A stretch of 59,479 nucleotides of DNA from Chloroherpetonaceae bacterium (lineage in GTDB: Bacteria; Bacteroidota; Chlorobiia; Chlorobiales; Thermochlorobacteraceae): positions 1-59,479 of the forward strand of contig JANWWM010000046.1 in the NCBI GenBank assembly GCA_025055975.1, given 5' to 3'. The notes below the pieces were generated by a model. The model did no database searches and was not told where the DNA came from. It worked only from the letters and a program-made list of their open reading frames with translations. The position numbers were made by a program, and so were the translations under genes. Shown here piece after piece: positions 25,127 through 35,635 of the stretch; positions within the stretch are counted from its first letter, which is position 1, and each line of letters begins with the position of its first letter.

Positions 25127-26763
25127 CATTGACCTTTCGCCACGGCGCTATCGGGCTTGATGCGATAAAGCGCGGCGGGAGGATTCGAAAGCCACATCAC
25201 AGGCTCCAATTCGGGCGGCGGTTGATGGACGTTGAAAAGAAACCGAAACTGCGGGCGGAGATTGGCTTCGAAGTAACTGTAAAAAAGATAAGTCGCGCCG
25301 ATTTTGCGCGCTTCGGCGAGAAGTTCCTCGTAGGTGTTCGTCATTGGAAAGCCGCCCATTTGGAGATTGAGGTAGTAGGCGATGTGCGGCTTGCGCGCGA
25401 TGATGATGTCCTTGCTGGGCTTTTTCGGGTCGCGCCCCGTAATCTCGAAAAATTTTTCTCGCAGCGCGAGCATTTCTTGCGGACCCGAATCGATGTTTTG
25501 TCGATGAAATTGAACGCTTTGAAACAACGCGACGCAAAGGGCGACGGGCAAGGCGTATTGAGCGACTTTCGGAATCGCGCTCCACTTGAAAAAACGTGTC
25601 GCCAAAACGGCGTAGGGCGCGAGCAAGTTCAGCGAAAAACGCGCGCCGTAAAACACCAGCGACAACACGCCGAAATGCGCTGCCGCAAAAACGAAATACG
25701 CGACCTGAACCCGCGTCAAATCGCGCTGAACGAGCGTCGCCACGATGCCGCCCACGACGAAAACGCCCAAAACCCACGTGAGCAATTCGCCCATATCGCC
25801 AACGAAATGCGACGGAACATTGGCGAGAACATGCTTCAAAAATCTGATGGGGTCGGCTAAAATCACGTCGACAATCGAATTGAACGATTGCGATTTGCGA
25901 AACCAAAACGTCTCCCAATCCACCTCGTCTTTGAACAAATCTTTGGCGACGTTGAGATGATTCAGACTGTAAAAAAACTTTCCCTTTTCCCGAAGCACGT
26001 AGAAACCGTAGGGCGCATATATCGCAAGAACAGTGGCGACGAGCGCAGCGGCTTGAAGCGCGCGCGCCTTAAAGGTCGCCCGCGAAGGGTTTAGCAGAAA
26101 CAGCGACAGCAGAAAACCCGCGACCAAAAAGATGGCGTTCTGACGCGAAAGCGTCGCCACGCCCGTCGTCGCGCTCGCCAACCAAAACCACTTGAACCCC
26201 TCGCCATTGAGCGATTTGAGAAAAGCGTAAATCGCCATCGTGGCAAGAAGGTTGAAAAACATATCCGTCCCCGCCGAGTAGCTGTATTGAATGAAGACGC
26301 TATTTGTGGCGAGAATGAGAAGAACGAAAAGGGCTTCGACCTTGCCGAAGAACTCGAGCGCGAGGCGATGCGAGAGATAGAGCGTCGCTCCTGCGCACAA
26401 AGTCGCCAACATCACGCCCGCGACGAAATAGTCTTGAACGAAAACCTCCGCGAGCGCGAGAACGATGGCATACATTGGACCGCGAAAGCCATCGATGGGA
26501 AACTTGCCCTCGCCGCGCAGCCACTCCTGAACGGCGCGAGCGTCGGGCGCATAGCCCCAAAAGAAGTCGGTCTCCACGCCGTAATCGCCAACGCGATGAT
26601 GCGCCAGCGCCGCAACGAGCAGGACGACGACATAAGTCGCGCAAACCCCAAGCGCGACGCGCCAATCGCTCGCATGTTCCAAAAGCCATTGCGATTCAAA
26701 AAGCGAAGGGGAGACGTTTTGTCGAGCCTTCTTGTTGGGTTTTGCCTTGACGCTTGATGGCAC
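25126..26763 (-). CDS. GT39/ArnT-like multi-pass glycosyltransferase
   Basis: A 545-residue protein with about ten hydrophobic helices. The first external loop carries acidic residues in [16 protein letters not shown], followed by [14 protein letters not shown], and a second acidic loop [12 protein letters not shown]; this matches PMT_2/ArnT-type transferases, which use a polyprenyl-phosphate sugar. The C-terminal 130 residues are soluble and extracytoplasmic. The acceptor is unknown. A candidate -7 box, TATTTTTG on the minus strand (26798-26805), lies about 35 bases before the start but has no good TTG partner. The gene is divergent from secD. Confidence 0.75.
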   Translation of the reverse strand: MPSSVKAKPNKKARQNVSPSLFESQWLLEHASDWRVALGVCATYVVVLLVAALAHHRVGDYGVETDFFWGYAPDARAVQEWLRGEGKFPIDGFRGPMYAIVLALAEVFVQDYFVAGVMLATLCAGATLYLSHRLALEFFGKVEALFVLLILATNSVFIQYSYSAGTDMFFNLLATMAIYAFLKSLNGEGFKWFWLASATTGVATLSRQNAIFLVAGFLLSLFLLNPSRATFKARALQAAALVATVLAIYAPYGFYVLREKGKFFYSLNHLNVAKDLFKDEVDWETFWFRKSQSFNSIVDVILADPIRFLKHVLANVPSHFVGDMGELLTWVLGVFVVGGIVATLVQRDLTRVQVAYFVFAAAHFGVLSLVFYGARFSLNLLAPYAVLATRFFKWSAIPKVAQYALPVALCVALFQSVQFHRQNIDSGPQEMLALREKFFEITGRDPKKPSKDIIIARKPHIAYYLNLQMGGFPMTNTYEELLAEARKIGATYLFYSYFEANLRPQFRFLFNVHQPPPELEPVMWLSNPPAALYRIKPDSAVAKGQ

Positions 26764-26854
26764 GATGCGGCGCGATTTTGATTGACGAAACGAACCGCAA
26801 AAATAACGCGCAAAACATCATTCGACGATCGTCAAGGTCTCGCTCGGCGTCGCC

Positions 26855-26885
26855 TTTGATTTGGGAGCGCGCTTGCTTATATTCG
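26855..26885 (+). promoter_or_regulatory. Bacteroidota-type promoter for secD-secF
   Basis: TTTG (26855-26858), 19-base spacer, TATATTCG (26878-26885). The start of secD is at 26964, giving a leader of roughly 70 bases. Confidence 0.6.
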
Positions 26886-26963
26886 CAGTCCTTTTCGCAA
26901 CTGCGACGGCATCAAGCATCGTTCAATTTCAGCGAGAAGCGGCGACTTCTCCGAAAACCATCA

Positions 26964-28850
26964 ATGCAGAAGAATCGCTTTCAACTGGTTCTCATTGTTC
27001 TTCTCACGCTTCTTTCGGCGTGGTTTCTCTATCCAACCTTCCAAGACGCGAGCCACGCGGCAAAACTCAAATCGTTCTCGTCGCCCGAAGACAGCCTCGC
27101 CTACGTGCGCGAAAACCGCAAATCCATTGAAAGAGCGCAAGAAAAGCGCTTGAAGCTGGGGCTTGACCTTCAAGGCGGAATGCACGTCGTTTTGGAAGTC
27201 GATGTGCTTCAACTGCTCGAAAGCCGCGCCCGCAACCGCGACGCGCAATTCGACAGCGTGATGCTCGTCGTGCGCGAGCGCGCCAAAAAAGAAAGCAAAG
27301 AGATTCCGACCATTCTCGCCGAGGAGTTTCAAAAACGCCAAATCCGACTCTCCCGCTACTACTACGAGATTCGGGACAGCGACGAGGAAATCGTCGAGAG
27401 GCTTTCCAAAGAAGCCATCGATGCCGTCGAGCGCGCCAAAGAAATCATCCGAAATCGCGTCGACCAATACGGCGTGGCGGAGCCTTCCATCGTAACGCAA
27501 GGCGGACGACGCATCATCGTCGAACTGCCGGGCGTTTCCGACAAAGAGCGCGTCCGCAAGTTGCTCAAAGGCACGGCGAAATTGGAGTTCAAACTCGTGC
27601 GCGACGCGGATTTGGCGTTCAAGGTTCTGCAAGACCTCAACGACTATCTTTCGCGCTATCCCACGATGCCCGCGGGCGACACGAGCAAAGTCGATTCCGC
27701 CGCCGCGTTGGCTCGCGCGCAACTCGATTCCATTCGCGCCATTCCCGATTCGCTCAGAACCAAAGAACAGCGTCGCCTCCTCAATCCGCTTTTCGCCGTC
27801 GATGAAGAGACGATCGACAGAATCATCATCGATCCGCGAGCGGGCTTTTTCGTTACCGACGCGGGCAAATCGGTCGTGATGGGTTTGCTCAATCGTCCCG
27901 ACGTCAAGGCGCGCATTCCGTCGGACTTGGAGTTTCTGCTCGATGCGCGTCCCGCGAGCGAAAACGAGGGCTTGAAGTTCTATCGCCTCTACGCCGTCAA
28001 GAAAGAACCTGAACTCACGGGAAGCGTCATCACCGAAGCCAACGCGACGTTCAGCGTCGACCAATCGTTGCCCGAAGTGAATATGAAGATGAACGACGAG
28101 GGCACGAAAATTTGGGCGCGAACCACGGGCGCGAACATCGGCAAGCAAATCGCCATCGTGTTGGACGGCGCGGTTTACTCCGCTCCCGTCGTGCAATCCA
28201 AAATTCCCAACGGCAGTTCGGTCATCAACGGCATTGGCAGCATCGAAGAAGCCAAGGACTTGGAAATCGTTTTGAAAGCGGGCGCGCTTCCCGCGCCCGT
28301 GCAAATCACCGAGGAGCGCACCGTTGGCGCGTCGTTGGGAGCGGACTCGATTCGCGCGGGGCTGATTTCCGTTACGATGGGCTTCGTCGTCGTGGCGATC
28401 TTTATGCTCGTCTATTATCGCACGTCGGGCATTCTCGCCGACCTTGCGCTCGTGTTCAACATCTTGTTCGTCATCGCGTTCCTTGCGGGATTCAGCGCGA
28501 CGCTTACGCTCCCAGGCATCGCGGGCTTGGTGCTCACGATTGGAATGGCGGTCGACGCGAACGTGCTCATCTTCGAGCGCATACGCGAAGAAGCCTCTCG
28601 CGGCAAGTTGCTCAAACTGGCGATCGAAATCGGTTACGACAAAGCCTTCTCCGCGATTTTGGATTCGCACGTAACCACCTTCGGCGCGGCGGCGCTGCTC
28701 TACACGTTCGGCATCGGACCGATTCGCGGCTTTGCGGTTACGCTGATGATTGGCATCGCCGCCAGTCTCTTCACCGCGATCGTCGTTACGAAGGTCGTGC
28801 TCGACTGGCTCATTGAACGCAACAGCGTAACGGAAACGAGTTTCGGTTAA
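26964..28850 (+). CDS. secD: Protein translocase subunit SecD
   Basis: A 628-residue membrane protein that works with SecF and SecYEG, using the proton or sodium gradient to drive late protein export. Helix 1 ([19 protein letters not shown]) is followed by [15 protein letters not shown], then the large periplasmic P1 domain (about 50-440) and five clustered helices with [17 protein letters not shown]. The frame is open from 26754, but the ATG at 26964 gives the normal SecD N-terminus and respects the promoter. The P1 domain is somewhat longer than in E. coli, with a loop around residues 230-300. secF follows after 49 bases. Confidence 0.96.
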   Translation: MQKNRFQLVLIVLLTLLSAWFLYPTFQDASHAAKLKSFSSPEDSLAYVRENRKSIERAQEKRLKLGLDLQGGMHVVLEVDVLQLLESRARNRDAQFDSVMLVVRERAKKESKEIPTILAEEFQKRQIRLSRYYYEIRDSDEEIVERLSKEAIDAVERAKEIIRNRVDQYGVAEPSIVTQGGRRIIVELPGVSDKERVRKLLKGTAKLEFKLVRDADLAFKVLQDLNDYLSRYPTMPAGDTSKVDSAAALARAQLDSIRAIPDSLRTKEQRRLLNPLFAVDEETIDRIIIDPRAGFFVTDAGKSVVMGLLNRPDVKARIPSDLEFLLDARPASENEGLKFYRLYAVKKEPELTGSVITEANATFSVDQSLPEVNMKMNDEGTKIWARTTGANIGKQIAIVLDGAVYSAPVVQSKIPNGSSVINGIGSIEEAKDLEIVLKAGALPAPVQITEERTVGASLGADSIRAGLISVTMGFVVVAIFMLVYYRTSGILADLALVFNILFVIAFLAGFSATLTLPGIAGLVLTIGMAVDANVLIFERIREEASRGKLLKLAIEIGYDKAFSAILDSHVTTFGAAALLYTFGIGPIRGFAVTLMIGIAASLFTAIVVTKVVLDWLIERNSVTETSFG

Positions 28851-28899
28851 GCCGTCTCGCAGAAGTCTCAACAAACCTACTGGCTTTCAAGCAAACGCA

Positions 28900-29823
28900 A
28901 TGCGATTTTTAGAACGCCCAAACTTCGATTTCATCGGCGCGCGCAAAAAAGGCTACGTCGTCTCCGCCGTCCTTGTCGGCATTGGATTGATTTCAATCAT
29001 CATTCGCGGTTTCCAACTCGGCATTGATTTCAAAGGCGGGACGGAGATCGTCGCGCGCTTTCAAGACCCAATCAACATCGGCGAGGTTCGCAAAAGTCTC
29101 GGCTCGGAAGGCTTGAAAGGGCAAATCAAGGAATATGGTTCGGCGCGGGAAGTCATCATCACGACGGATTTCAGCGGCGAACTCAACGAGTTGCAATCGA
29201 CCATCGAGCGCGTCTTGAAGCGCGACTTTCCGAACAATCCGAGCGAAGTCATCAAAGTCGATGCCGTCGGTCCAAGCATCGCGGGCGATTTGCAGTGGTC
29301 GGCGATTAGCGCCTTGATAGGCGCGCTGGCGATGATTCTGCTCTATGTCGGAATCCGCTTCGAGTTCAAGTTCGCAACGGCGGGCGTGATCGCGATTTTT
29401 CACGACGTTTTGGTCGTGGCGGGCTTGTTCAGCCTTTTGGGCGGGGTCTTCGACGCGATGCCGCTCGAAGTCGACCAAAGCATCATCGCCGCGTTCCTAA
29501 CCATCGTGGGCTACTCCATCACCGACACGGTCGTTGTCTACGACCGCATTCGAGAAAACCTCAAAATCCGCAAGAGCGAGCCATACGAAAAAATTTTCAA
29601 CGACAGTTTGAACGAGACGTTGAGCCGCACCATCATCACGTCGGGCACGACGTTGCTGACCGCGCTCGTGCTCTTCATCTTCGCGGGTCAAACGATTCGC
29701 GGTTTCGCGTTCGCCATCGTGGCGGGCATTCTCATCGGAACATACTCGTCCGTGTTCATCGCCGCCCCAATCGTGTTGGATTGGCAACTCAAAACAGGCG
29801 GAAAGTTCAAGTTGAGAGGCTAA
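28900..29823 (+). CDS. secF: Protein translocase subunit SecF
   Basis: A 307-residue partner of SecD. It has helix 1 (GYVVSAVLVGIGLISIIIRGF), then LGIDFKGGTEIVARF, a short periplasmic domain, and five further helices including GYSITDTVVVYDRIREN, the SecF signature, and SRTIITSGTTLLTALVLF. The length is usual. It sits between secD and the STAS gene, which begins 34 bases after its stop. Confidence 0.96.
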   Translation: MRFLERPNFDFIGARKKGYVVSAVLVGIGLISIIIRGFQLGIDFKGGTEIVARFQDPINIGEVRKSLGSEGLKGQIKEYGSAREVIITTDFSGELNELQSTIERVLKRDFPNNPSEVIKVDAVGPSIAGDLQWSAISALIGALAMILLYVGIRFEFKFATAGVIAIFHDVLVVAGLFSLLGGVFDAMPLEVDQSIIAAFLTIVGYSITDTVVVYDRIRENLKIRKSEPYEKIFNDSLNETLSRTIITSGTTLLTALVLFIFAGQTIRGFAFAIVAGILIGTYSSVFIAAPIVLDWQLKTGGKFKLRG

Positions 29824-29857
29824 ATTGCCGCTCCAACGGCAGAAAACTCGATTCGTT

Positions 29858-30196
29858 ATGAAGTTTGGCGAAAAACAACTCGGCTCCGTAACCATCATTG
29901 AAGTGAGCGGCGACGTGCTCGGCGGACCCGACGCGAACGAGCTGCACGACAAACTGCGTCAGCTCTTGAACGCGGGCAAGAAAAACATCGTCATCGACCT
30001 CTCCAAAGTCGAGTATATGAACTCGTCAGGCTTGGGAATGATGACGTCGGCGCTCTCGACGGTCAAAAACGGCGGCGGAACGCTCGCCTTGGCGAATCCC
30101 GCCGAGCGCATCAAAAGTTTGCTCGCCATCACCAAACTCAACGCCGTCTTCAAAACCTACGAAAGCCTCGACGAAGCCATCGCCTCGTTGAGTTGA
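29858..30196 (+). CDS. STAS-domain anti-anti-sigma factor-like protein
   Basis: A 112-residue single STAS domain. The phosphoacceptor region MNSSGLGMM has serines at 56 and 57, in the position used by SpoIIAA/RsbV proteins. Such proteins take part in partner switching with an anti-sigma kinase; no RsbW-like kinase or sigma factor is in the window. The ATG at 29858 is chosen because the upstream 11 residues have no family support. It is followed by a strong terminator and is probably the last gene of the secD operon. Confidence 0.87.
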   Translation: MKFGEKQLGSVTIIEVSGDVLGGPDANELHDKLRQLLNAGKKNIVIDLSKVEYMNSSGLGMMTSALSTVKNGGGTLALANPAERIKSLLAITKLNAVFKTYESLDEAIASLS

Positions 30197-30224
30197 ACGA
30201 ATCGTCCCAAAACGACGCAATCAA

Positions 30225-30249
30225 AAAGCCCGACCAAAAATCGGGCTTT
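30225..30249 (+). terminator. Hairpin terminator after the STAS gene
   Basis: AAAGCCCGA (30225-30233) pairs perfectly with TCGGGCTTT (30241-30249) over a 7-base loop. Confidence 0.85.
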
Positions 30250-30515
30250 CACATTGAAGGAGCGTGCGCGGATTGAACAAACGTATCAGATGAAACTTGG
30301 ATTGTTTTGATGAAGAAATCCGTGAAAACCCGCCCAATCCGTTTCATCGGCGTTCCGAATGTTATGATTTGTCATTCCGAGCGAGAGCGAGGAATCCAAC
30401 CTCTTGCCCGATTCCGACGGATCAGAATCGTTCCCCTCGCCTTTCTCGCAAACGCGATAAGCTCAAAGCATCGGAGAGAGAGGTTACGGCGAGATTGGAT
30501 GCCCGCGCCTTTGCC
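30250..30515. other. Non-coding stretch with repeats
   Basis: No gene is supported. It holds a dispersed-repeat copy (30370-30397) and an AATCCGTTTCATCGGCGTTC segment (30338-30357) that recurs with two differences at 35479-35498, each preceded by ATCCG units. This second repeat has the look of the widespread ATCCGTG-type intergenic elements. Confidence 0.65.
30370..30397. repeat. Dispersed repeat copy
   Basis: GTCATTCCGAGCGAGAGCGA followed by GGAATCC. Confidence 0.7.
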
Positions 30516-33500
30516 TTACTTCACCAGCATCATCTTCTTCGTCTCCACAAAACTTCCCGCTTGCAGTCTATAAAAATAAGCGCCGCTGGAAAGACCGCTC
30601 GCGTTGAACGCCGCTTCGTAAATGCCCGCGTCGCGCCGTTCATTAACCACCGTCGCCACCACTCGTCCCAACACATCAAAGACTTGAAGTTTGACAACGC
30701 TCGCCGTCGGTAATTCGTAGCGAACACCGTTACGGGATTGAACGGATTCGGATAGTTCTGACGCATGGCAAACCGCGTCGGAACGCTTCCAACGCTTTGG
30801 CTTTGCCTCGCCTGATTGCCCGCGCGATTCGCGATTGCCGTTCCCCCTGTTGCCCTAACCAACTCAATCTCGTTGAGCGCGCTCGCCTTGTGGCTTGCTT
30901 GACTCGCAAAACCCAAGACCTTGACGCGCAACTCCGCTTCCGTTCCCGATTGCGCCGTCGGCAAGGTCATCGCGAAGTGGAAGTCCTTCGCCGTGTCGCT
31001 GGCGGTGATGAGAGCCGTTTGCGAGAGGGCGATGGACGCGCCTGTGCTTGCATTGATAAGCTCAACCGCGAGTTGGACAGGATTGTTCTGCGTCAGGTCG
31101 TAAAGATGCTCGGACTGCACTTTCACCGTTGCACTCACTTGATTGATGGAATCGGCGAGCGTGAATCGTCGGCTTTTGAGAAGCGAGAACACATTGCTTG
31201 GTGAGAGCGCGAGCGTGTCGGGTAAAAGGTTTGCTCCGAGGTCGTGGTAGGTCAAGCCTGCGCGCGAATCGCCGTTCAAGCCTACATCGGCGAGCGTGAG
31301 CGCGAGCGAGGCAGTCTCGGTTGAGTTGGACAAAACGCCTGTGGTGCGTTCCATCGTGGCGACCTCAACGACGGGCGCGCTTCCGCCCCCGCTATTGAAC
31401 GCAAGGCTCGGCGCGTTGCCCTTACCCCCGCCGCTCACGACGCTTTGCTGACTGCCGCCGCTACCAGCATCGCCTTCGGTCGTGCCGTCGGCAAACGCCA
31501 ATCGGAACGGCGCGCTCGCATTTGCGGTATAAACAAAGCGTCGGTTGCCGCTACGAAGCGCGATGTTCGCGTGCTCTCCGTCGGAGGCGACTTTCTGAAT
31601 GTTCCAGTTGCTTTGCGCCGTCCATCGCGCTTCATAGACCGCTCCGTTCATATTGAAATAAATTGCGGGCGCGACGCTGTTCGGTTGCAAGTGCAGGCTC
31701 GGCGAGCGAAGCGTTTCGCCCGCTTGCGAGAAAATCGTGACCGCCCCCTGTTGATGCGAACTATTGACGGTCGTGTAGCGCATATCGTTCTTGCCTTCCA
31801 CTTCAAAGGCGATGTAGGCGATGTTGTTCTTGACCTCAATCGACGGCTTGGTCGGAAAGTAGCCTGCGGGTTCAGCCCGACCTGAGCCTACCCAGTTCAA
31901 GGTCTGCGCCGCCCCTTGCGTCAGGTTTGCGCCGTAAGGCGACGAAAAATCAAAGGTCAAGGGCTGATAGCGAAGCCACCCGTCTGAACCTGACCGCTGA
32001 CGATACGCCAGCCGCGCCTGCACAGTTTGCGGCGAGTAGTTGTTGCTTGGAATCGCCGCATCTATGGCAGGATACATCTGCAAGTTTGCAATAGCCAAAG
32101 AACTGCCGTTGAGCGTCGTCGGCGCAACGCCTTCGGCAATGTTCTCGAGGGAAAGCAAGCGCAGTTCCGTCGCGCCTGAACTCGTTGACGCCTCATAGAC
32201 GACGCCATAGCGCGGGATAACGACCGTGCCAGTGGGAATGTTGACAAGTTTGTTGCCCAGCCAACTGATAGAAGGCGATGCACTCGGCGCGCAATCCCAG
32301 AGATTATTGTAGAGATTATCCGTTTGAGAAAGCGTGCCGTTGAAAATGTTGAGCGAGAAGACGCGAACGCGCACTTCGGCGTCGGCGCCGTCAGAGACAA
32401 TATATGCGACCGCTACGCCGCCGTCGCGCGGCGCAAGCGACGGGCGCGCTCCGTCGTCAATGAAGCGTTCAGGTTGCCAACTCGCTCCCCCGTTGGTAGA
32501 GTAGGTCAGCCAAATTTTGCCCGCCGATTCATACACGAGATAATACGCAGATGCGATATCCACATCGCGCGCAAACCGCCGCTGCGACCCCGATTGACTG
32601 CTCGCTTCTGCAACCGACGAGAGCAACCGACCTTTGTAGACCGCCTTGACTGTGGCTGTCGGGCTATGAAAAATGACCGCCTTGCGCAGCGTGTCTAAAA
32701 CCCCCTGCTCTTGAACCAAACTAGCCCCGCTTGCCGACCAGTAGAGAAACCGCGCCGTGCTCCCGCCAACGCTGAGGTCGTCCCGCGTCCGAATTGTGTA
32801 ATAAGGTGGCTGTAAGTTCGTTGGATTGCCTTGATTCAAGAACACGCCTTTATAGGCTTCGCCGTCGTAGAGCGTGGTAGCATCGGGCGAGAAAGGCGAT
32901 GGACGTGACCAGAAGCGCGCCGCTGCGCCGCGATTGCGCTTGCCGTATTGGTCGGTCGTGTCCGCAAACCACGGATCGCGAAAGTCAAGGCTGCTCCAAC
33001 TCGCACTCGGCGCGTCTAACAGTTCGTTCTTCATCACCGCGCTCGTTGTAATTGGCTCAAGACTGGAACAGAAACTCAAAGGCGAATTTGGCTCTGTATA
33101 AAAAAGAGAACCCGTCCAATAATGATTCAATGGAATACCGTCCCAATTATGGAATTTCTCACTTGCAATGATTTTAGTCGTCGCTTTTAGTACCGCTTCA
33201 TTTGCAGATGCTATGATTAGCGATGGAGCGAGCGCCATCTCAAAACCGCTATTACGCCAGATGCCGATGCTATCCGCACTTTCATTGTTGCTAAGCACTT
33301 GGTCGACAAAAATCGGATAGGCATTCCAATCTCGCGTAACCGTATCGGTGATCATATTCATTAAATTCATCTGCAGAATGAAACCTCCGCGCCTATAAAT
33401 CAGCAATGCATCATCTATACTATTGCCACCACCAGCGCAAGGAAGATAAAAACGAAGATAACGGTCTTCGCCTGCTGAATAATCACTAATACGCAGACGA

Positions 33501-33850
33501 TAAGTTGCATCAGGTTCAATTTCAGGCAAAAAGAGTCCAGGGAAAACAGTATAACCATTTGAGTTGGAACAATTTGGTTTGCTTGCAGTGCTTGCCCCTG
33601 CATTGACCCAGTAAGTAGACGCATTGGCTTTCACGCGAAATTCGTGGTTAGAATAGACTTCGCGATACGCATGCAGCGTGTCAGGCTCCTTGTATAAACG
33701 AAGTTTTTTGACAGATGCTACATTCGTATCCTGATTGTCTTCAACTCTTATATAAAGTTCCCACTGAGCGTCAAACTCGGTATTGGGTTGCGCATAGACT
33801 TTGCCTACAGCGCACAAAGCAAACGCGAGAAACAAAATTTTCTTGAACAT
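30516..33850 (-). CDS. Large T9SS-secreted beta-propeller protein with a frameshift near the C-terminus
   Basis: The main frame encodes a signal peptide (1-20, ending VYAQ) and about 1,035 residues of beta-rich sequence with a sialidase-type Asp-box (STNGGASW, about residue 450), then the start of a type A sorting domain, RQNYPNPFNPVT. Just after this the frame breaks near 30727-30732. The -1 frame continues with VRYELPTASVVKLQVFDVLG, then GLSSGAYFYRL and a KKMMLVK end at the TAA 30516-30518, which is exactly the rest of a T9SS sorting domain. With one base restored the protein is 1,111 residues. Without it, translation ends at 30530 with an Arg/Trp-rich nonsense tail. The cargo function is unknown; surface delivery by T9SS is inferred. 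The lipoprotein gene lies 56 bases upstream. Confidence 0.75.
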
Positions 33851-33906
33851 TTTTCAGTTTGACAAAACGATTTTCAGATAAAAAGCCGAAAAAACGCAAC
33901 CGACAA

Positions 33907-35184
33907 TTATTGAGCCCGAAACATCTGAAGAACATATCCTCTTCCGTTTTGAACTCCAACCGCGCACATTCTTCTGTCGCCTACGGCAACTGATTTGTAT
34001 CGGATTGACGATGTTAGTTCGGAGTATCTCTGCCAAGTCTCTCCGTTAAAATGCCATACAATACCAAAATGCCCAACTACGAAAATGTCGTTTTCTGCGC
34101 GACCTCTTACGCTTTCAACATATCCGCCCGTTACTGGTAGAGCCTGCCACGCGCCAGAAAGGCGACGGTGCCAGAACCCACCACCACCTGCCCACAATAG
34201 ATATGGATTTCTGAACCAAACGCTCTGAACCCAGAAATTGGGTGTCCAAGCGATTGAGTCGACCAAAAGACCCTTGATGCGCAGAATTTGACGCGGCTCT
34301 TGTGTCAGAGTCCTACCTGTTGGCGCAAGTGCCAGCATATCGCCCAGCGCTCTATCAATGCTTCCCCACACATCGTTGATGGTCGCCGTCGTCCCGCTCT
34401 CTACCCGCCGCCACGCCAACCCGTTGTAGTGCATTATTGCTCCATTTGTTCCCACCGCATATAAATCACGACTACTTGTGCCCCAGAACTTCTGAATGTA
34501 TCCGTCAAACAGACCAGTAACATTGAACACAGTCCACTGAACGCCGTCCCAATGGTATGGAGCGCTATCTCCAACCCAAATGTCATTCTGACTGAATGCA
34601 AAAATGCTTTTTAACTCTGAAATGCCCGTTTGTCCCTGATATGTCCACTCGATTCGCTTATACTGCCACTGATGTCCGTCAAAGCGGGCGGCGTTGTATT
34701 GGTCGCCAAAATATCCGACCACCCAAATGCACGTGTCGTTGATGACGCACACATCGTTGAGACGAGTTGCCGTCGTGCCGAGCGTGTCAATGCGCCAAGC
34801 GAAAGCGTGGCTGGTGGCGGGCATCGTGGCAGTGGCAAGGTTGGCGCTGTCAAGGGCTCTTGCGCCGTCGTAGCGAATCGCGCGGTAGGCGTAGGACGCG
34901 CCGAGCGCTAAACCGCTATCCATCACGACCGTGTCGCGTCGGGCGAGGGTTATCTGGCAAAGGAGCGCGTCGTTGCGAAAGAGTTTGACGGTTCTGCCCG
35001 CGAGCGAATCGGGGAGCGAGAGTCGGAGCCAGATTTCGCGAAGCGAGGAATCGGCAAGCGAGAGGGCGATGGCGCGTTGCGGTTCGGGCGTTGGCGTGGT
35101 CGGCGGCTGGTCTTTGCAACTGTTGGCAAAGGCGAGAAGCGCGAGCGGCAGAACGAAAGCGAGCGAAAGGCGCGCGGTAGTCAT
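33907..35184 (-). CDS. Beta-propeller-like surface lipoprotein
   Basis: A 425-residue protein with a lipoprotein-type signal (1-22, Cys23 in LAFANSC), a short Pro/Thr spacer, a fibronectin-III-like domain (about 35-120), and a repeat region. The repeats follow (N/R)D-I/L-aromatic-x-V-G...H-Y/F-N-G-x2-W: NDIWVGDSAPYHWDGVQW, RDLYAVGTNGAIMHYNGLAW and NDIFVVGHFGIVWHFNGETW. This looks like an incomplete propeller known from Ignavibacteria-type secreted proteins. It is the first gene of a pair with the T9SS cargo gene. Base composition in its second half is more AT-rich than in neighbouring genes. Confidence 0.7.
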   Translation of the reverse strand: MTTARLSLAFVLPLALLAFANSCKDQPPTTPTPEPQRAIALSLADSSLREIWLRLSLPDSLAGRTVKLFRNDALLCQITLARRDTVVMDSGLALGASYAYRAIRYDGARALDSANLATATMPATSHAFAWRIDTLGTTATRLNDVCVINDTCIWVVGYFGDQYNAARFDGHQWQYKRIEWTYQGQTGISELKSIFAFSQNDIWVGDSAPYHWDGVQWTVFNVTGLFDGYIQKFWGTSSRDLYAVGTNGAIMHYNGLAWRRVESGTTATINDVWGSIDRALGDMLALAPTGRTLTQEPRQILRIKGLLVDSIAWTPNFWVQSVWFRNPYLLWAGGGGFWHRRLSGAWQALPVTGGYVESVRGRAENDIFVVGHFGIVWHFNGETWQRYSELTSSIRYKSVAVGDRRMCAVGVQNGRGYVLQMFRAQ

Positions 35185-35253
35185 GCTGCAAATCGTTTTG
35201 GGTTTCGGAAATCGTCATCGTCATCATTGGCGACGCAAAGAACGCGAACGGCT

Positions 35254-35261
35254 CAAAGTTA
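35254..35261 (-). promoter_or_regulatory. Possible -7 box for the lipoprotein gene
   Basis: TAACTTTG on the minus strand, about 70 bases before the start at 35184. The nearest CTTG is 22 bases upstream, slightly too far. Confidence 0.35.
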
Positions 35262-35375
35262 CGGCGGGCTTCGGCGCAAGTCGCAAGAAAATGAAAATCA
35301 TTTTACCCCCATAGCCGAATGAGCCGCGAAGACGCGCTCAAACTCTTGACTCTCAACTCTTAATCTTCACTCGTT

Positions 35376-35404
35376 TGGATTCCTCGCTACGCTCGGAATG
35401 ACGA
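35376..35404. repeat. Dispersed repeat copy
   Basis: GGATTCCTCGCTACGCTCGG followed by AATGACG. Confidence 0.7.
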
Positions 35405-35635
35405 ACCCCTTTTTACAGCGCTACTGGTTGAGCGAATCGCGCAGATTTTTTGAGGAGGAACGCTGTGAATATCCGCCTAATCCGTTTCATCGGCATTCTG
35501 ATTTTAAGAGCGCGTGGATTGGACAGAATCAGCGAATAGGCATGAATTTTTGAAATGCGGAAAGGCAAGAGAGTTGAGAGTGAAAAGTTGAAATGCCTCT
35601 TACTCTTCACTCTCACTCGATTCAATCAAGCGGCG

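Larger units (their letters stand above)
35185..35635. other. Gene-free region upstream of the lipoprotein gene
   Basis: About 450 bases. It holds a possible -7 box for the lipoprotein (35254-35261), one dispersed-repeat copy (35376-35404), an ATCCGCCTAATCCG segment (35470-35483) and a 12-base inverted pair, ACTCTCAACTCT (35349-35360) and AGAGTTGAGAGT (35570-35581), that brackets both repeats. No gene is supported. Confidence 0.65.

Noticed and set aside
26961-28874. 637-codon minus-strand open frame opposite secD
   Set aside because: Antisense shadow of secD; composition (Arg, Asp, Asn) is typical of reverse-strand GC-rich coding DNA.
30516-30745. Programmed ribosomal frameshift in the T9SS gene
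   Set aside because: No slippery heptamer or downstream pseudoknot is evident at the site; a lost base is the simpler explanation.
35465-35539. GTG-started 24-codon frame after GAGGAGGAA
   Set aside because: The coding part is the ATCCG-type repeat, so the ribosome-binding site match is probably chance.
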